From: Macrophomina tecta
Taxonomy: Eukaryota > Ascomycota > Dothideomycetes > Botryosphaeriales > Botryosphaeriaceae
Length of the DNA: 64,000 bases
Assembly: GCA_024180945.1 (NCBI GenBank)
Contig: JAKSGN010000038.1
Span: 2,852,001 to 2,916,000, forward strand
Direction: 5' to 3'
The notes under the pieces were generated by a model. That model saw only the letters and a list, made by a program, of their open reading frames with translations, made no database searches and was not told the origin of the DNA. Positions 44,486-56,845 of the stretch are shown piece by piece. The translations under genes were made by a program, and so were the position numbers. Each line of letters opens with the position of its first letter. Position 1 is the stretch's first letter.

Positions 44486-46092
44486 TCAAGACTCCGCGAA
44501 AAGCACAATCTCGCCTCTGTCGTTCCTTTTCAGCCGAATCGACTTCCAAAGCTCCTTCTCCTCCTCCTGCCTGCTTAGACCATGATCCCACCGCTCATGC
44601 CTATCGCGGTGATATCTCTTCAACGCTTTGTTCAGGCTGAGACCGCGCTCCGAATCTGGACCCTTGTTGATGTAAGAGAGGAAGAGATCAGCGCGTGATT
44701 GGTTGTGGAGGACAAGAGCGTTGCCTTCGCCGTTGGTCTTGCTTTCTGGATGGTATTCGATGGCCTTCATCGGTTTACTCTTGCGACGTTCTCTGTCAGG
44801 GGATGACGAAGAAGTCCGGCGGCGCCTGATCCTCACAAGCTCGCGAGGGCGCCTACGCTCTCGCTCCGAGTCCTTCTCACGTTTGGACTTGCGGCTTTGC
44901 TCAGTTGAATCTGAGACCTTACGCACCGTAGACTCACGCTCCCTTCCCCTTTCTTTTTCGGCCTTTGAGTGCTTCTTCCTCTTGATCGGGCTCGAAGGCG
45001 AGTTATCCCCAGCATCTCCCGAATAGTCAGGGCTAGGTGGATAGTCTGGGTGGGTGAGCATCTTGTTGAGGCCGCCAGTAAGTCCGGTATGCAGTATCGG
45101 CGGCGCATCTGTCATGGTTGCGTCCTGCTCCTGTTGCGCCTTCACGGCTGATAAGTCCAATTCATCCAGCGTCTGTCGCTTGCGCTTCTTGTCCGACTTC
45201 TTGCCAGTGCTTTGATCTTTGTCCTTACTGCGCTCGTGCTTGGGAGCTGGTGTGTAGGGCTCCTCCTTGCCAGGTTCAGCTGTCCAGGTGTCGTAACGCT
45301 CCATCGAGGGCTTCACAGGGTTGGAACCATAGGCATATCCATTATCCTGAAAATCGCGGTCGTCAGCACCGTTGAATGCTCCTGGCATGTTCTGGGAATA
45401 TTCTTGGCCGTCCTCGATCATTCGGGAATCGTCCACGGGAGCCAATGATACCTTAGAAGCGTTCGGGGTCTCGTCGGTGACCAGGAAGTCGAAGACATTA
45501 ACGGCGGCAGGCGGTGTCGGAGCGCGGGGCGGCGCATCCACGATGGCCACAGCGCCATTCTCTGCATCTGGCGCGTCTTCGACAGAGGCTTTGTGCGGAA
45601 CGAGAGCTTGCGAGTTGTTCGACTGTTGCTGGCTTTGGTTGCCCTGCTGCTGCCCCTTCGGCTTCTTCTCCTTGTACAGCTTTCCCTGATACTTCTGCGC
45701 CTCGCTAATGCAACTCTGAGGAGCGTATACCGTCAGCATTATGTTTGATCGCAGTTGGTATCCAGTGAGGGGTGTTGTTGTCGTGTTTGGGACTGGAATC
45801 GGTGAAGTATGTGGAGCTGAAGAGAATAGCTCGGCCTAGCTGCAAGGGCGGGTTTCGAAAATAGGGGACGTACGGTATGCGCGCGGTAGGACGTTCCTTG
45901 GAAATGCGTCATGCAATCGATGCAGGTGAAGGAGGCGCCCCAGCACTGGTTGCGATGGGGGTCGAGTTTCTTCTTGGTGAGGACATCGCCGCAGCCCTAT
46001 ACGTATGGCGCGACTGTCAGCGACTGCTCGTCGAAGGGCGCGCGTAAGCGGTTCCTGAGTGTTGGCGGTACCTCGCAGGAAAATGAGACCAT
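44486..46092 (-). CDS. LYAR-type C2HC zinc-finger nucleolar protein
   Basis: Exons 46072-46092, 45874-45996 and 44486-45715, 457 residues. Exon 1 codes only M-V-S-F-S-C-E; the intron 45997-46071 (GTACCG..TATAG) joins it to G-C-G-D-V-L-T-K-K-K-L-D-P-H. The zinc-finger block C-E-G-C..H-R-N-Q-C..C-I-D-C-M-T-H-F..H-T-S-C is complete only after splicing, which confirms the model. The rest is hydrophilic: Gln-rich, then K-R-K-R and Arg/Ser/Glu repeats. The C-terminal domain (L-N-K-A-L-K-R-Y-H-R-D..E-L-W-K-S-I-R-L-K) is the conserved end of the family. LYAR relatives act in pre-rRNA processing and bind nucleic acids in the nucleolus (known for animals); the fungal role is inferred. Confidence 0.9.
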
Positions 46093-47013
46093 GCTGGGCT
46101 AGGTAATGTCGGGAAAACGGTAAACAAAGCCTGTCCCCGAGGCGGTGTCCGCAGGCAGAGAGCGCGGCCGACTGCTTGCTGTTGGATGCGGGCTGGCAAG
46201 TCTCAAGGAGAGACGGCGACAAGTTCTGCGGCACAGCGGGAGTGCTGGAGCGGCGTGCGAAAGGTTTGGCGCGAGTTTGAGATGTTCTGCGCAGTCGTCG
46301 CGAATATCTTTTAGCGCTGGCCCGCGCGTCTGACAAGGGTGCCAGGCTTCCCGCGCCGTGCAGATGCACGCCAGGGACCAAAGCGATCACACGCACCACG
46401 AGCCTGTCGTCATGAGCACTGCCGGCCGCCCTGCTGCGAGCGAGCACACCCTCAGCCCCCAGCCCCCGGCCGCTAGTGAGCTTCTGCGCACGCTTCGTAT
46501 CTCGAAAACAGGACGGCACAGTCTTTGGTCAATCGTCAGCCAATAGCTGCGCATTCTGAACCGTGTTTGACCAGGGTCGCCAACGGCTGCTGCTTCAAAG
46601 GCTGCAGTGAAACTGCCTACCCTACACTTTTTGAACGCCACCGCCTTCCCGAAGAACGCGCCCGTTGATCCGTCCAAAGCCTGCACGTGCCGCTGGCGGG
46701 CCGGCTCCTGCTTCGCAAGCACCACCTGCGAGGGTCCAGCCGCATGTGTCCCCCCAAAAGCAACGCCGTACACCGCCAGACCTCGGGCTGTTACGCCCTT
46801 CTCCATGCGCCACGGGCAGATAACACCTTCTGCAACCACGGGTTCAGTGACCAGGTGCCTGGAGGTCCGTGGAATGCCTAACCGGGTCATATGGGAGACT
46901 AAGACAAAGACGGTCATACAGTGCTATATCAACCGCCGTTTGTCCATCTGTGCCGCCCACGTGCGCCAGTTAGCTATCGGAACGAGTCCTGGAACATGCC
47001 TGTGGTGGTTCAC
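46093..47013. other. Intergenic, LYAR promoter and ERV2 3' flank
   Basis: 921 bases. Overlapping open frames on both strands lack recognisable content. No gene supported. Confidence 0.45.
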
Positions 47014-47861
47014 TCACCCCTCCTTTTCCAGTTCTAGAGGCTTCTCGCCGTTCAGGATGCCTACTAGATCAACTTCCCTCCCATTATCGCCGCTCAGCTT
47101 CTCCACTCTCTCCGCTGGCATTTCCGGCTTATCGTGGGCGCTCACTGTGCTGTCCTTCTTCCCAGCCTTATCATCCTTCTTGCTGGTCTTCTCATCCTCC
47201 TCGGTGTCGGCACACCCGCAATCGTAGAAATCGCCGATATTCGAACAGTCGAAGATTTCCTTATGCAGACGCTTATTGACCTCATTGTGAACGTGACATC
47301 CCCAGGCCGCGGCTGCTGATCGCGATGAGACCTGTGGCGGAAACTTCTCTAGGACCGTCGCGAAATGCTGGGCGCACTCGCCGCTGCGGCATGACTCGTT
47401 AGCAACGCGGTCACACCGGATCGCGTAATGGTGAGGTGAGGTACCATGGGTACAGGCGTTGAAACAGGTGGATGTAGGACCTTAACGCGGCTTGCTCATC
47501 CGGAGTCGGACTGTCGGGGAAGCGCGCAAAGGTCGTGTGCAGGAGTTTCCACGCGGCATTCCCTAGCTCGGCCCTGAGTACACCCTATGATCAGCAAGCT
47601 CTCCTTCTCGTGTGACTGGCGTGCGCCCGCAAATGTTTGCCCGCCGGGCACGTACTTTGCCGTCTCGTTCCCAAGCTTCGGCGCGATGGCGGGGCCAGTC
47701 AGCGTCGCGCTGCCTATGTCGTGTGGGGCCTGTGCATGATTGACAACGCCTCCCGGGTGACCGGTGATCTGTGGTCGAAAGGAAGAGATATATAGGACAG
47801 AAACAAGGCCAGCCCCGAGGATGAGGAGCAGCACGAGGCGGCGGGTCGGTCCAAGAGGCAT
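47014..47861 (-). CDS. ERV2: ER FAD-linked sulfhydryl oxidase Erv2
   Basis: Makes disulfides in the ER lumen and passes them to protein disulfide isomerase, with oxygen as acceptor (known for yeast Erv2). Exons 47656-47861, 47445-47573 and 47014-47383, 234 residues. Introns 47574-47655 (GTACGT..CTCAG) and 47384-47444 (GTACCT..CGCAG) join in frame; the second splits the first active-site Cys codon. The N-terminal membrane anchor is R-L-V-L-L-L-I-L-G-A-G-L-V-S-V-L-Y. G-N-A-A-W-K-L-L-H opens the FAD domain. The redox pair is C112-G-E-C115. H-V-H-N-E-V-N-K-R-L (142-151) binds FAD, and C141/C158 form the structural pair. The C-G-C at 167-169 matches the shuttle pair of yeast Erv2. A charged Lys/Asp tail follows. 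Confidence 0.94.
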
Positions 47862-48284
47862 TGCGCGCGGTGTACGTGGCCCTGGGCGTGTAGTGAGCGA
47901 ACGAAAGGGTGAAGGAAAAGGAGTGTGAGGAGGACAGGGCTATTTTCAGATGGCCACAGATGGTGTCATGCTGAAGTGAATAGGGACAAAGCTAGATGAG
48001 CTTGCACATAAATGCGCGACAGGCGTGATGAAGCGGACAAGGGGCGCCAAGCGGTCTAAAGTCCAACCTTGCGCCAGTCGTCACCCCACCGTCCGCCCGC
48101 TGCCGCCCCCGGTTGGTCCTCCGCCACTCCGCTGGGCCCGCCGCCGATCTCGCTCCTCCGCCCACTGCAGGAACACGGTGACTGGTCCAGAAAAAAACAC
48201 CACAGCCAAGCTGACTCCCCAGTTGACAGTACATTTCAATCCTGTCCCACGAATACCTTACATCGTCCCGCCCAGCAACGGAAA
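47862..48284. promoter_or_regulatory. Divergent promoter region ERV2 / branched-chain aminotransferase
   Basis: 423 bases between divergent start codons. It includes TGACTC at 48212-48217, the core of the Gcn4/CpcA site (TGASTCA, last base not matched), 68 bases before the aminotransferase ATG. This fits cross-pathway control of amino-acid genes, but a single imperfect site is weak evidence. Confidence 0.4.
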
Positions 48285-49640
48285 ATGGCCTCCACCTTCC
48301 CTCCGCCGCCCGTCAACACCATTGGTACTTCTTCCGACACGTCCCGCCGTAGCTCTGCTGTTGCTTACGACTCGTCACCGTAGATTGGAGCGATATTGGC
48401 TTCAAAGTCCGCGAAGGTTTGTCTCCGCCACCATCTCATTCATACTTCCAGCTGACACAACACCAGTCAATGGCCATATCGAGTCTCACTATAGCAAGAA
48501 GACCGGTGAATGGACCGAACCCGAATTCGTCGAAGACCCCTACCTCCGCATTCATGGCATGGCCCCAGGCCTCAACTACGGTCCGAACCCCCCTGCATAA
48601 CTACAATTGGGTATCTGACGTGTAAACAAGGCCAACAGTGTTATGAGGGCATGAAGGCCTTCCGCGGTCCTGGCGACAAGGAGATCTATATCTTCAGGCC
48701 CAATATGAACGCTGAGCGCATGCAGCACTCCGCCTCCTACATTTCCATTCCCGAAGTTCCCAGGGACCTCTTCATTAAAGCCTGCCGGCTTGCCGTCTCG
48801 CTCAACGCTGGATATGTCCCTCCTCACGAGACGGGCGCCGCTATGTACATCCGCCCGCTTCTGTTTGGCTCGAGCGCACAGCTTGGGCTCTCTCCTCCGG
48901 AAGAATACACCTTCTGCGTTTACGTCATGCCAACGGGTGTGTACCATGGTGTGCACCCTGTTGATTGCTTGATCCTCGAAGATTTCGACCGCGCTGCTCC
49001 TCACGGCACCGGTTCGGCAAAGGTTGGCGGCAACTACGCACCCGTCCTCAGACACAGCGATAAGGCACGGTCTGAAGGTTATGGCATTACGCTGCACCTG
49101 GACAGCCAGACTCGCAGCGTGATCGATGAGTTCTCCACTTCCGGTTTCATCGGTATCAAGCAGAACGGTGACGATGTCACGTTCGTGGTGCCGGATAGCA
49201 AGAATGTCATCAAGAGTGTGACCTCGGACAGCGCTTTCCAATTAGCGAAGTCTTTTGGTTGGAGGGTTGAGTGCCGGCCGGTGAGTGATCCCGGGAGCTA
49301 GGCGGACACATAGCCTGCGGCGCTGACTTGCGCAATTTAGATCTCTTACGAAGAGCTGCCCAGCTTCACTGAAGTTTTGGCGGCAGGAACTGCTGCTGCA
49401 TTGGTGCCGATCAAGTCTATTACCAGGAGATCCACCAACGACAAGTTCGAGTACATCAAGGGCGATGAGCCTGGCCCGCTTTGCGTGAAGCTCCTCAGCA
49501 ATCTCCAGGGTATCCAACGTGGAAAGCTTGACGATCCGTTTGGATGGCGCGACATCATCCAGGAGGCGAAGGGCTACAAGGTAAGAGGAGGTGGTGATGC
49601 TGGCAACGGCATAGCAGACAGCATCGACAAGCTTCCTTGA
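48285..49640 (+). CDS. Branched-chain amino acid aminotransferase (PLP)
   Basis: Last step of Leu, Ile and Val synthesis and first step of their breakdown, with 2-oxoglutarate/glutamate. Exons 48285-48324, 48384-48416, 48467-48580, 48631-49280 and 49341-49640, 378 residues. D-W-S-D-I-G-F-K-V-R and H-Y-S-K-K-T-G-E-W lie in the first exons. G-L-N-Y-G-Q-Q-C-Y-E-G-M-K-A-F-R-G crosses the third intron. The PLP lysine is K193 in S-A-K-V-G-G-N-Y-A-P. D-E-F-S-T-S-G-F-I-G follows. No presequence is visible, so the protein is probably cytosolic like yeast Bat2. The third intron has an unusual donor (GTCCGA). The end is uncertain: the frame can run on to TGA 49638 or splice at 49581 (GTAAGA) to a short unseen exon. 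Confidence 0.92.
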
Positions 49641-51045
49641 AGAATTGTGGCCGTGTGCATGGGGCTGCCACTGTAAGCGCGCACCAGGCTGGACATCTCA
49701 GAGTCTAGGATTCTATGCAAACGCACAGCCCTCGGTGTGTGGTTTACGTTTAGATGCACCAGAAGGATTCAGCAAAAGAATATATTACTTGGCGGTGTCA
49801 GCATTCTGCGACATTGTACATAAAATCCGTGCCCTAATCTCCATCTTCGTGTAGGTGATCACCTTCCATTGCATTTAGGGTCCGGAATGCGGCTGAGAGG
49901 AACGCCCATGAGGCCAAGGTGGCTCAAGGGACTGCGCACGCAAATACAAGTTTGCGTTCACATATTGGCATCGCCAGAGCTTTGAGTCAATGACAGTCTT
50001 TCTTTTTAAAGATCGAAGGGCCAATTTGAGCTGGGAATGGATATGGCATCAAGTTCAATGCGAGCGCTGACGGCACTGCTCAACGTATTGTGGGGAGCTG
50101 AAAGAACGGGAGGGGAAGACGGTGGAAAGCAAGTGGACGCGATGATGCTCCCGCGGACTTAGGAATTTACAGAAACGCGTGGCGGCATGACGGGTAGGGA
50201 TCCAAGCTGTAACGGTATCTTGTTAAAGTTCACCCGTCCGGTGGGTTTCGTCCGGTGAGCAGCATGTGTTCGCAGTTGGCTGAATAGAATTTGTTCCCGC
50301 TGCTGCCTGAATTTTTGTCTCCGCCCTCCGCTCCGGCGACCGATCCCGACCGACAAACAGACAGCACACGACACGCCCCATCTGACTGCAGCATTCGCTG
50401 TCGTGCCCAACAGCGCAATGTTGGTATCCGGCGGCTAACCGCCTGTGTGTCTTGGCTGCAGCGATGCGGCTCGCGTCATACCGGAGGAACCCAACAGGAG
50501 CCGGGACGGACACCGCAGCGCACACCGTGCCGCTGCCCTGCCGCACCACCAAGTTACTATTCATCCGTCCTCCAGGATAAGGGTGCCGGATGCTAGCCTT
50601 GCCGCGCTCGCTTTGTGACCATCTGGTGTCTCTCGTAAGCAGCCAACTCGCCTAACCCGACGCCAGCCCGAATGGGATCCGTTTTAGCTCCTTCGTGGCG
50701 CCCCTTCCCTGCCGGGGACATGGTAAGTCCGACACGGTAGCAATGAATCATCGTGCATGCTGGGTGAGTGACGCCTGGCCTGTCCGTGCGAAAATGGTCC
50801 GGACGGCGCATATCGGATCCGAGAACGTGCCACCCCTCCACCGCTACCACGATGTTTGCAGAAATGATATATAAGTGGAAAAACAACTGCCTGGAATATA
50901 TCCCAGCACCAACGATCCCGTCCGCTTTGGCCACCAGGAGCGGTTGCATTCACTTATCTATGCTCTCTTCCCTACTAGCTTCCTAGCCTTGTCATTAAGT
51001 CTTTTCATTTGCCCAGTCCCTTTTCGGTTACCAGTATCCTCCATC
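49641..51045. other. Intergenic 1.4 kb
   Basis: 3' flank of the aminotransferase and promoter of the DHA2 transporter. No gene seen. Confidence 0.5.
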
Positions 51046-52896
51046 ATGGCAGACGACAAGGCCAGGGAGGCGGGCAACACCTTGGCCGTGCCCGGCAATC
51101 CACACGAAAACCCCGCCATCTCGGAACGCTCCAGTGTCAGCGGGCTCAGTGCCATGGACGAGAAAAAGAGAGATAGCGTTTCCGAAAAGGGCGCTGGCTT
51201 GGATGTCGAGGCTGAGGCTCAAGGAGAGAAGCTCGAGCCCGCTGTGAGCTCCGAGCAGCCCACCGGTCTTAAGCTGTTCTTCATCGTTGTTGCAGTCATC
51301 TGCAGCATCTTCCTCGTGCGTCTTCCAGAGGCCGAGAAATCAATAATGTTCTAACAGAAATCAGGTTGCCCTTGACATGACCATCGTCGCAACGGCAATT
51401 CCCAAAATCACCGACGAATTCCGCAGCCTTGACCAAGTCGGCTGGTATGGCAGTGCCTTCTTCCTCACTCTCGGTGCCTTCCAGTCCACCTGGGGGAAGG
51501 CATACAAATACTTTCCGCTCAAGACGACCTTCCTGATCTCGATCCTCGTGTTCGAGATTGGCAGCTTGATCTGTGGAGTGGCCAAGAACAGCACCACACT
51601 TATCGTTGGACGAGCTGTTGCTGGCGCCGGTGGAGCTGGTATCGCTGCTGGTGCTTACACAATCCTTGCATTCTCTGCACCGCCCGGTCAGGCCGCCGCT
51701 TATACCGGAATCCTTGGCGCAGTCTACGCTGTCGCCAGTGTTATCGGCCCGTTGCTTGGGGGTGTTTTCACCGACCATGTTTCTTGGCGGTGGTGGTTAG
51801 TATTCCAACGCTATGTCTTAAAGCTTCCACCAGAGTACTAAATGAAGTTAGTTTCTACATCAACCTTCCCATCGGCGGACTTGCTGCCGCCATCATCTTC
51901 GTCTGGTTCCAGACCCCGAAGAAAGCGAAGCCCGTCGAGGCGCCACTTCTGGAGAAGTTCTACCAAATGGACCCTCTCGGCACGTTCTTCCTTCTCGCAG
52001 CCTTCACCTGCCTCATCCTTGCGCTGCAGTGGGGCGGCACCACCAAGGCTTGGGGCGATTCCGAAGTCATCGGTACGCTCGTCGGCTTCGTCCTGCTCAT
52101 CATCGTCTTCGTCGGCATCCAGATCTGGCTCGACGACCGCGCCCTACTAGTCCCGCGCCTGATGAAGCAAAAGACCATCGCCTTCCTCTCCGTCCTCCAA
52201 TTCTTCGGCTCGGGCGCCTTCATGCTGCTCCTCTACTACCTACCCATCTACTTCCAAGTCGTCTCGGGCGTGTCGGCCGCGCAGTCGGGCGTCCGCAACA
52301 TCCCCTACATCCTCGGCATCGCCCTCTTCACCATCGTCTCGGGAGGCACTATCACCGCGACCGGCCACTACCTGCCGCTCATAGTGCTCGGCAGCGTGCT
52401 CGCGACGGTCGGAACCGGCCTCATCTATACGCTGGACGTCGGCTCACCCTCCTCCGAGTGGATTGGTTACCAGGCCATGTCGGGCATCGGCAGCGGCCTG
52501 ATGATCCAGGTCGCCGTCATCGTCTCCCAGGCCATCGTCCCCTCCGTCGACCTCTCCTCCGTCACCGCCATCATCCTGTTTTGGCAGACCCTCTCCGGCG
52601 CCATTTTCGTCAGCGTCGCGCAGTCCCTCTTCACCAATAAGCTTATCGAGTCTGTACCGAAGGAGGTGCCTGGCCTCGACCCGGGTCTCGTCGTCGCGAC
52701 CGGCGCCACCGAGCTGCGCGACGTCTTCTCGGATGCGCAGATTGACGGCGTCATCAGGAGTTATATGGACGGCTTGAAGGATGCCTATGCGCTGGGTATC
52801 GCGCTCGCAGGCATGTCGGTGCTGGTCGCGGTCGCCATGGTAGTGTTCGATTACCGCAAGGTGAAGAAGGGGATGCCGGCCGGCGGCGCTGCTTGA
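51046..52896 (+). CDS. MFS multidrug exporter, DHA2 (14-TM) family
   Basis: Exons 51046-51315, 51365-51795 and 51852-52896, 581 residues. Introns 51316-51364 (GTGCGT..ATCAG) and 51796-51851 (GTTAGT..GTTAG) join in frame; the second donor is slightly off consensus. A hydrophilic acidic N-tail of about 75 residues precedes TM1. Motif D1 is [13 protein letters not shown], followed by [12 protein letters not shown]. Motif C-like [10 protein letters not shown] and [12 protein letters not shown] are diagnostic of fungal DHA2 drug and toxin exporters. I count about 14 hydrophobic segments. Relatives pump azoles, toxins or basic amino acids into the vacuole; the substrate here is unknown, and no biosynthetic cluster surrounds it. 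Confidence 0.92.
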
Positions 52897-55770
52897 GCGC
52901 CCCGAGGTGCCTTGGGAAGATCTGACATGTGTTACGAATGCCGACTGATATCATGGGTTCTGGAGTGCTAGGTTTTGGCGATGAGGTAATTGTATTCTTA
53001 ATATTTTGGTGACTTCTCTTCTCTTTCCTGTTTATTGTTTTTTCTTTTTCCTGTGAGGAGATTGATGTTGCAATAGACTATGAAGCAACTTGAGGCTCGA
53101 TGCCTCGCATGAGAACCAATAGAATTACTTTCTTGACGAAGGGTAAAACTTGAGTAAAGGTGGAGAGGGTGATTGATTTGTGCCAGCTTACGTGATGCGG
53201 AGTCGAGGCTGTGGGACAAAAGTGAATAGGACAAAAACAAAAAGCCCAATAGGCCCAGAAGGGGGTTTAAAACATTCATGAAGACGCTGCATTTCCCTCA
53301 GTACAGATATCGGACAAGCAGTGGAGAGGTAGGTCCTCATCCGATACGCCTCTGCCCATAACATCAAACTGGAATCCCAGGTGTGCATGGGATGCGAGCA
53401 CGGTATTCGAATGACTCGGGACGCAGAACCAGCCAGCGCTTTGTTTATCGTCAGCACTCTTAGTATGGAAGGCGGTCAAGCGGAGAGTACGATTGCGCTT
53501 TAGAGGTGCTGAGCAGACCTTGCCCCGTTTCTTGGTAGGCCGCCGCGTCATTGCATTGACGTGCCGGTGAGCTGGGTAATGAGGCTGAGGTACGATTGGG
53601 AGACTTAGGGAAGGGCGGACCCGTGCGGAAGGCCTTAGGTAGGTGCGTTCCACAGATTGTTGGTGGTGTCGCACGTTTGGCTGAGGAATGGCTGGTGTAC
53701 ACTGCTCGAGAGGTGGTTTCAGGCAGCGGCAGCGCTTGTGTGAGAGACTGAGGGGACCCTGACTGATTTTGCAAGCGGTTATCGCGGTTGATGCGGCGAA
53801 GTGGCGCCCGTTCCATAGATACTTGCGGGATGGGTGAGGTTCCGTGGATCATCCCGGTGTGGTTTGTGGTGAGATTCTTTTCTGTCAGCCCCTCAAAAGT
53901 GGACTAAGTTGTTAATACCTCAGTATTACCGGGGATATGACAAAGTAGACGAGTGAAACACTGAAAGGTAAGACACAGAAGTTTCCGTCCTATGGGCAGT
54001 CCTGTTGCCGATCTTCGGAACACCAGATATAAGAGCTTGTGCTAGCGGACGATAACGAAGGGGTGCATAATGTCACCCTTGAGCCATGAGCTCGGCTTGG
54101 TTGTATATTGTGTGACCTTAGGAGTGGAAAGATTACAGAAATTAAGTTCCACCGGCCTCATTTGTCTATGCCTTTTAGCAACTTGTCAAGACGCTTCACA
54201 ATCAGACCTTTCTGAGGGACATCACCAGGTAGACGAGAGTATTAGTCGACTGACATTCGGCAAGGTTGCCTTTAAAGTCCTATCCAACATCGTGTCGTCT
54301 CCCTATTGGTTTGCATAACCTATGGCTAGGTAACGGAGACACCTCCCGATTTTGGCGGGCAGCTTATTCAATCGAGAAAGCGCAGGCACATACGAAGCGG
54401 GGAAGAATGTCTGTGCATCGTTACAGAGCCATGGAACCGATTTATTTTAGTTTGACTCCGAGGTGAAAGCACCTTAAGTGTCTGTTATGAGCTGTCTTCC
54501 CTCAGTAAACATAAGCAGTTGGAGGCCTTTGTTCCAGCTCATGCCACTTTCTCTCATAGCTTACGGTTTCCTCGGTCTATTGCGCATCTGTCTGGGCCTT
54601 ATCCTTTCGATTGATGAGTAACTGCAGCTCAGGTCGTGGCCTTTTAATTTCTGGGCAAAAGCATAGTAGACGTAGCGTGCTAAAAAAAAAAAAAAGAAAA
54701 AAAGAAAAATACGCGTTCTTTTTGGAGTGATGATCGGTAATCTCGCCTTGGCCGATCATCCCTGCGAAGGATGTCTGGCTCCGGCGGATCTCCCAGTGGG
54801 TTACTGAGGAAGCATCGAAGGATTTCTACGAATCTTGCGGTGTATTCGGGCTTTGATACCGAGAAGAGTAAGAGAGCTTGGAGACTTGACACTGAGATAC
54901 TTATTCACTACGCACTGACGCTCGTAAAGCATGTACATGCTACCCGTGGTACAACATATTCCGAAACAGTCTCGTGTAGTTGCCGAGGTAGCGGGTGTCA
55001 GCTGAAGTAAGGTTAAATGGCAGCAGACCGTAGGGGACCTGGTCGTGTCGCTCGACATGAGAGGCCATGTGACGTCGGCCATGACGAACGGAAACAAAGG
55101 ACGCGGGCCTCGATCACGCAGATATGTCGTGCTACGTGCAAGGTTCATCCGTTCAGGAGCCGCAACACAGATTCTGCATGGCTTGGCATCTCCTGGCGCG
55201 CCCAATGCATGTGCTTGAGACAATGCCCTGCAGTCAGATCCGGGCGCAGTGACTTGGTGCGCGCTCACATCTGTCTGCACGTATGCGCAAGCTGCGAGGC
55301 GGGGATACAGCAGCTTTTCAGGCAGTCGGTCGTCCCTCTTGGCCGTGGGGTTTTGGCAAAGGAGGTTTCGAGTGGAAAGCTGGGCGTAAGGTGGGCCAGC
55401 GAATGGTGGATAAACAAACAAAGGCGTCGCGTCCGCTGAGAAATTCTCGGGGCCGTAATAGATTGCCTGGCCGCGCAACAGGGCTGAAGGAGTGCCTCAG
55501 CAAAGCCACGAGGCTGTGGGACCCGGGGAGTGGTGGGTATTTTCGGAGGTGTCAGCGCTACCCCGGCCGGGGGGAGTACGCATTCGCCTCGACCTCTGCG
55601 CAATGCGTCAAAGTGGCAATAAGACACACCAAGGAGCTTGGCGCGCTTGTGTAGCGGCAAGTCTTGCCAACGAAGAGATGGAGATCAGTGTTGGTTGAGT
55701 CGGTGGTTGGAGGAGATGAGGAATGTCGGGCAGGTGATGTCAAGACTTGGCTTGCACCCTGCCTGTGCCC

Positions 55771-55815
<45 letters not shown>

Positions 55816-56845
55816 ACCATTCTTCGGCTCTCCAGCCGGTCCGCTCGCCATCGTCCTCAATCAACAACACCTCTTCCTCGTCTTTGCTCTAGCTGCCGCC
55901 CGACTTCTGCACGCCGATTGCGGGACGATCCGGCTTGTGACCGTCTGCGTTACCATGCCCCAGGCAACATCCCGGCCTCCAGCTTGCACGCTGCCCCTCG
56001 TTCGCGTCAGACCCGTCAGATCTTTAACGACAGAGTTATCCTGGTGCTCGGTAGCCGCAGCAAGACTAGCCTGTAGTTCACCTGTAAATCTTGTCTCTTA
56101 AACGCTGCTACTGGTCCGCCGCTGCCGGTGTCTGTCCATTACTTACGGCACGAAAATAGTGCCAGTCCGCCGCCGCCGCTTACCCCGGCCTGCGCACTTC
56201 TCTCACGTCAATCTGTCGCCCCGCTCAGCCTAGCACACTTAGGATCAGCACGAGGCTTCTCCTTCATCGTGCACCGTGACCGTTTTTTATTTTGGTACGC
56301 GCCCAATCACCGCCTGTCTCGCCTCGGCTCTCCGCTGACACCCGCATGTGCAAATATCCTGCAACCCCTGCTCTACGCCCCATTGCGCTGACTCTAGCGA
56401 AGAGGCGGCTCAACATCATGTCATTACTTGGCTGTGCTGATTGGCTGATGAAGCCGTCGTCGGTGCTGCGCCCGCAGCATCGCCGACATCCTGCCTCTAC
56501 CACCCGTGCGTTTTGTCCAAATTCGGACAAACACGATCAGAAAGTGGATGCAAGATCATGATACCGCCATGCTCACTCACCCTCGTGCTTAGGGGAACAT
56601 CCCGTCCGCCATGGCCCCTGAACTACCTTCCCCTACCACATCTACCCATAAGTCGAATCTTATATTGCTGGCTCCATCCCAATCATTTCTTCCTCCAGTC
56701 CACCCTTTCCTATTTCTTTCCTCACGTCACATTCAGATACCCGGGCTCCTTTCAACTGCCAAATTTCCTTTTTCCCGGGACTCATTCCCTCCCCCGACTC
56801 TCTTACTCTTCTCTCAATTCCTACCACCCACCGCTCGCTCTCACA
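52897..56845. other. Intergenic 3.9 kb
   Basis: Longest gene-free stretch of the window. No protein, RNA or transposon signature recognised. AT-richer at 53.9-54.7 kb with an A-rich tract at 54681-54709. A CT microsatellite lies at 55776. The last ~500 bases are C/T-rich and look like the laccase promoter and leader. Confidence 0.45.
55776..55812. repeat. (TC)n microsatellite, about 18 units
   Basis: Perfect dinucleotide run of 37 bases about 1 kb upstream of the laccase. Confidence 0.95.

Noticed and set aside
55776..55812. CT repeat considered as a transposon or CRISPR-like unit
   Set aside because: Pure dinucleotide run with no spacers or target-site duplications; a microsatellite.
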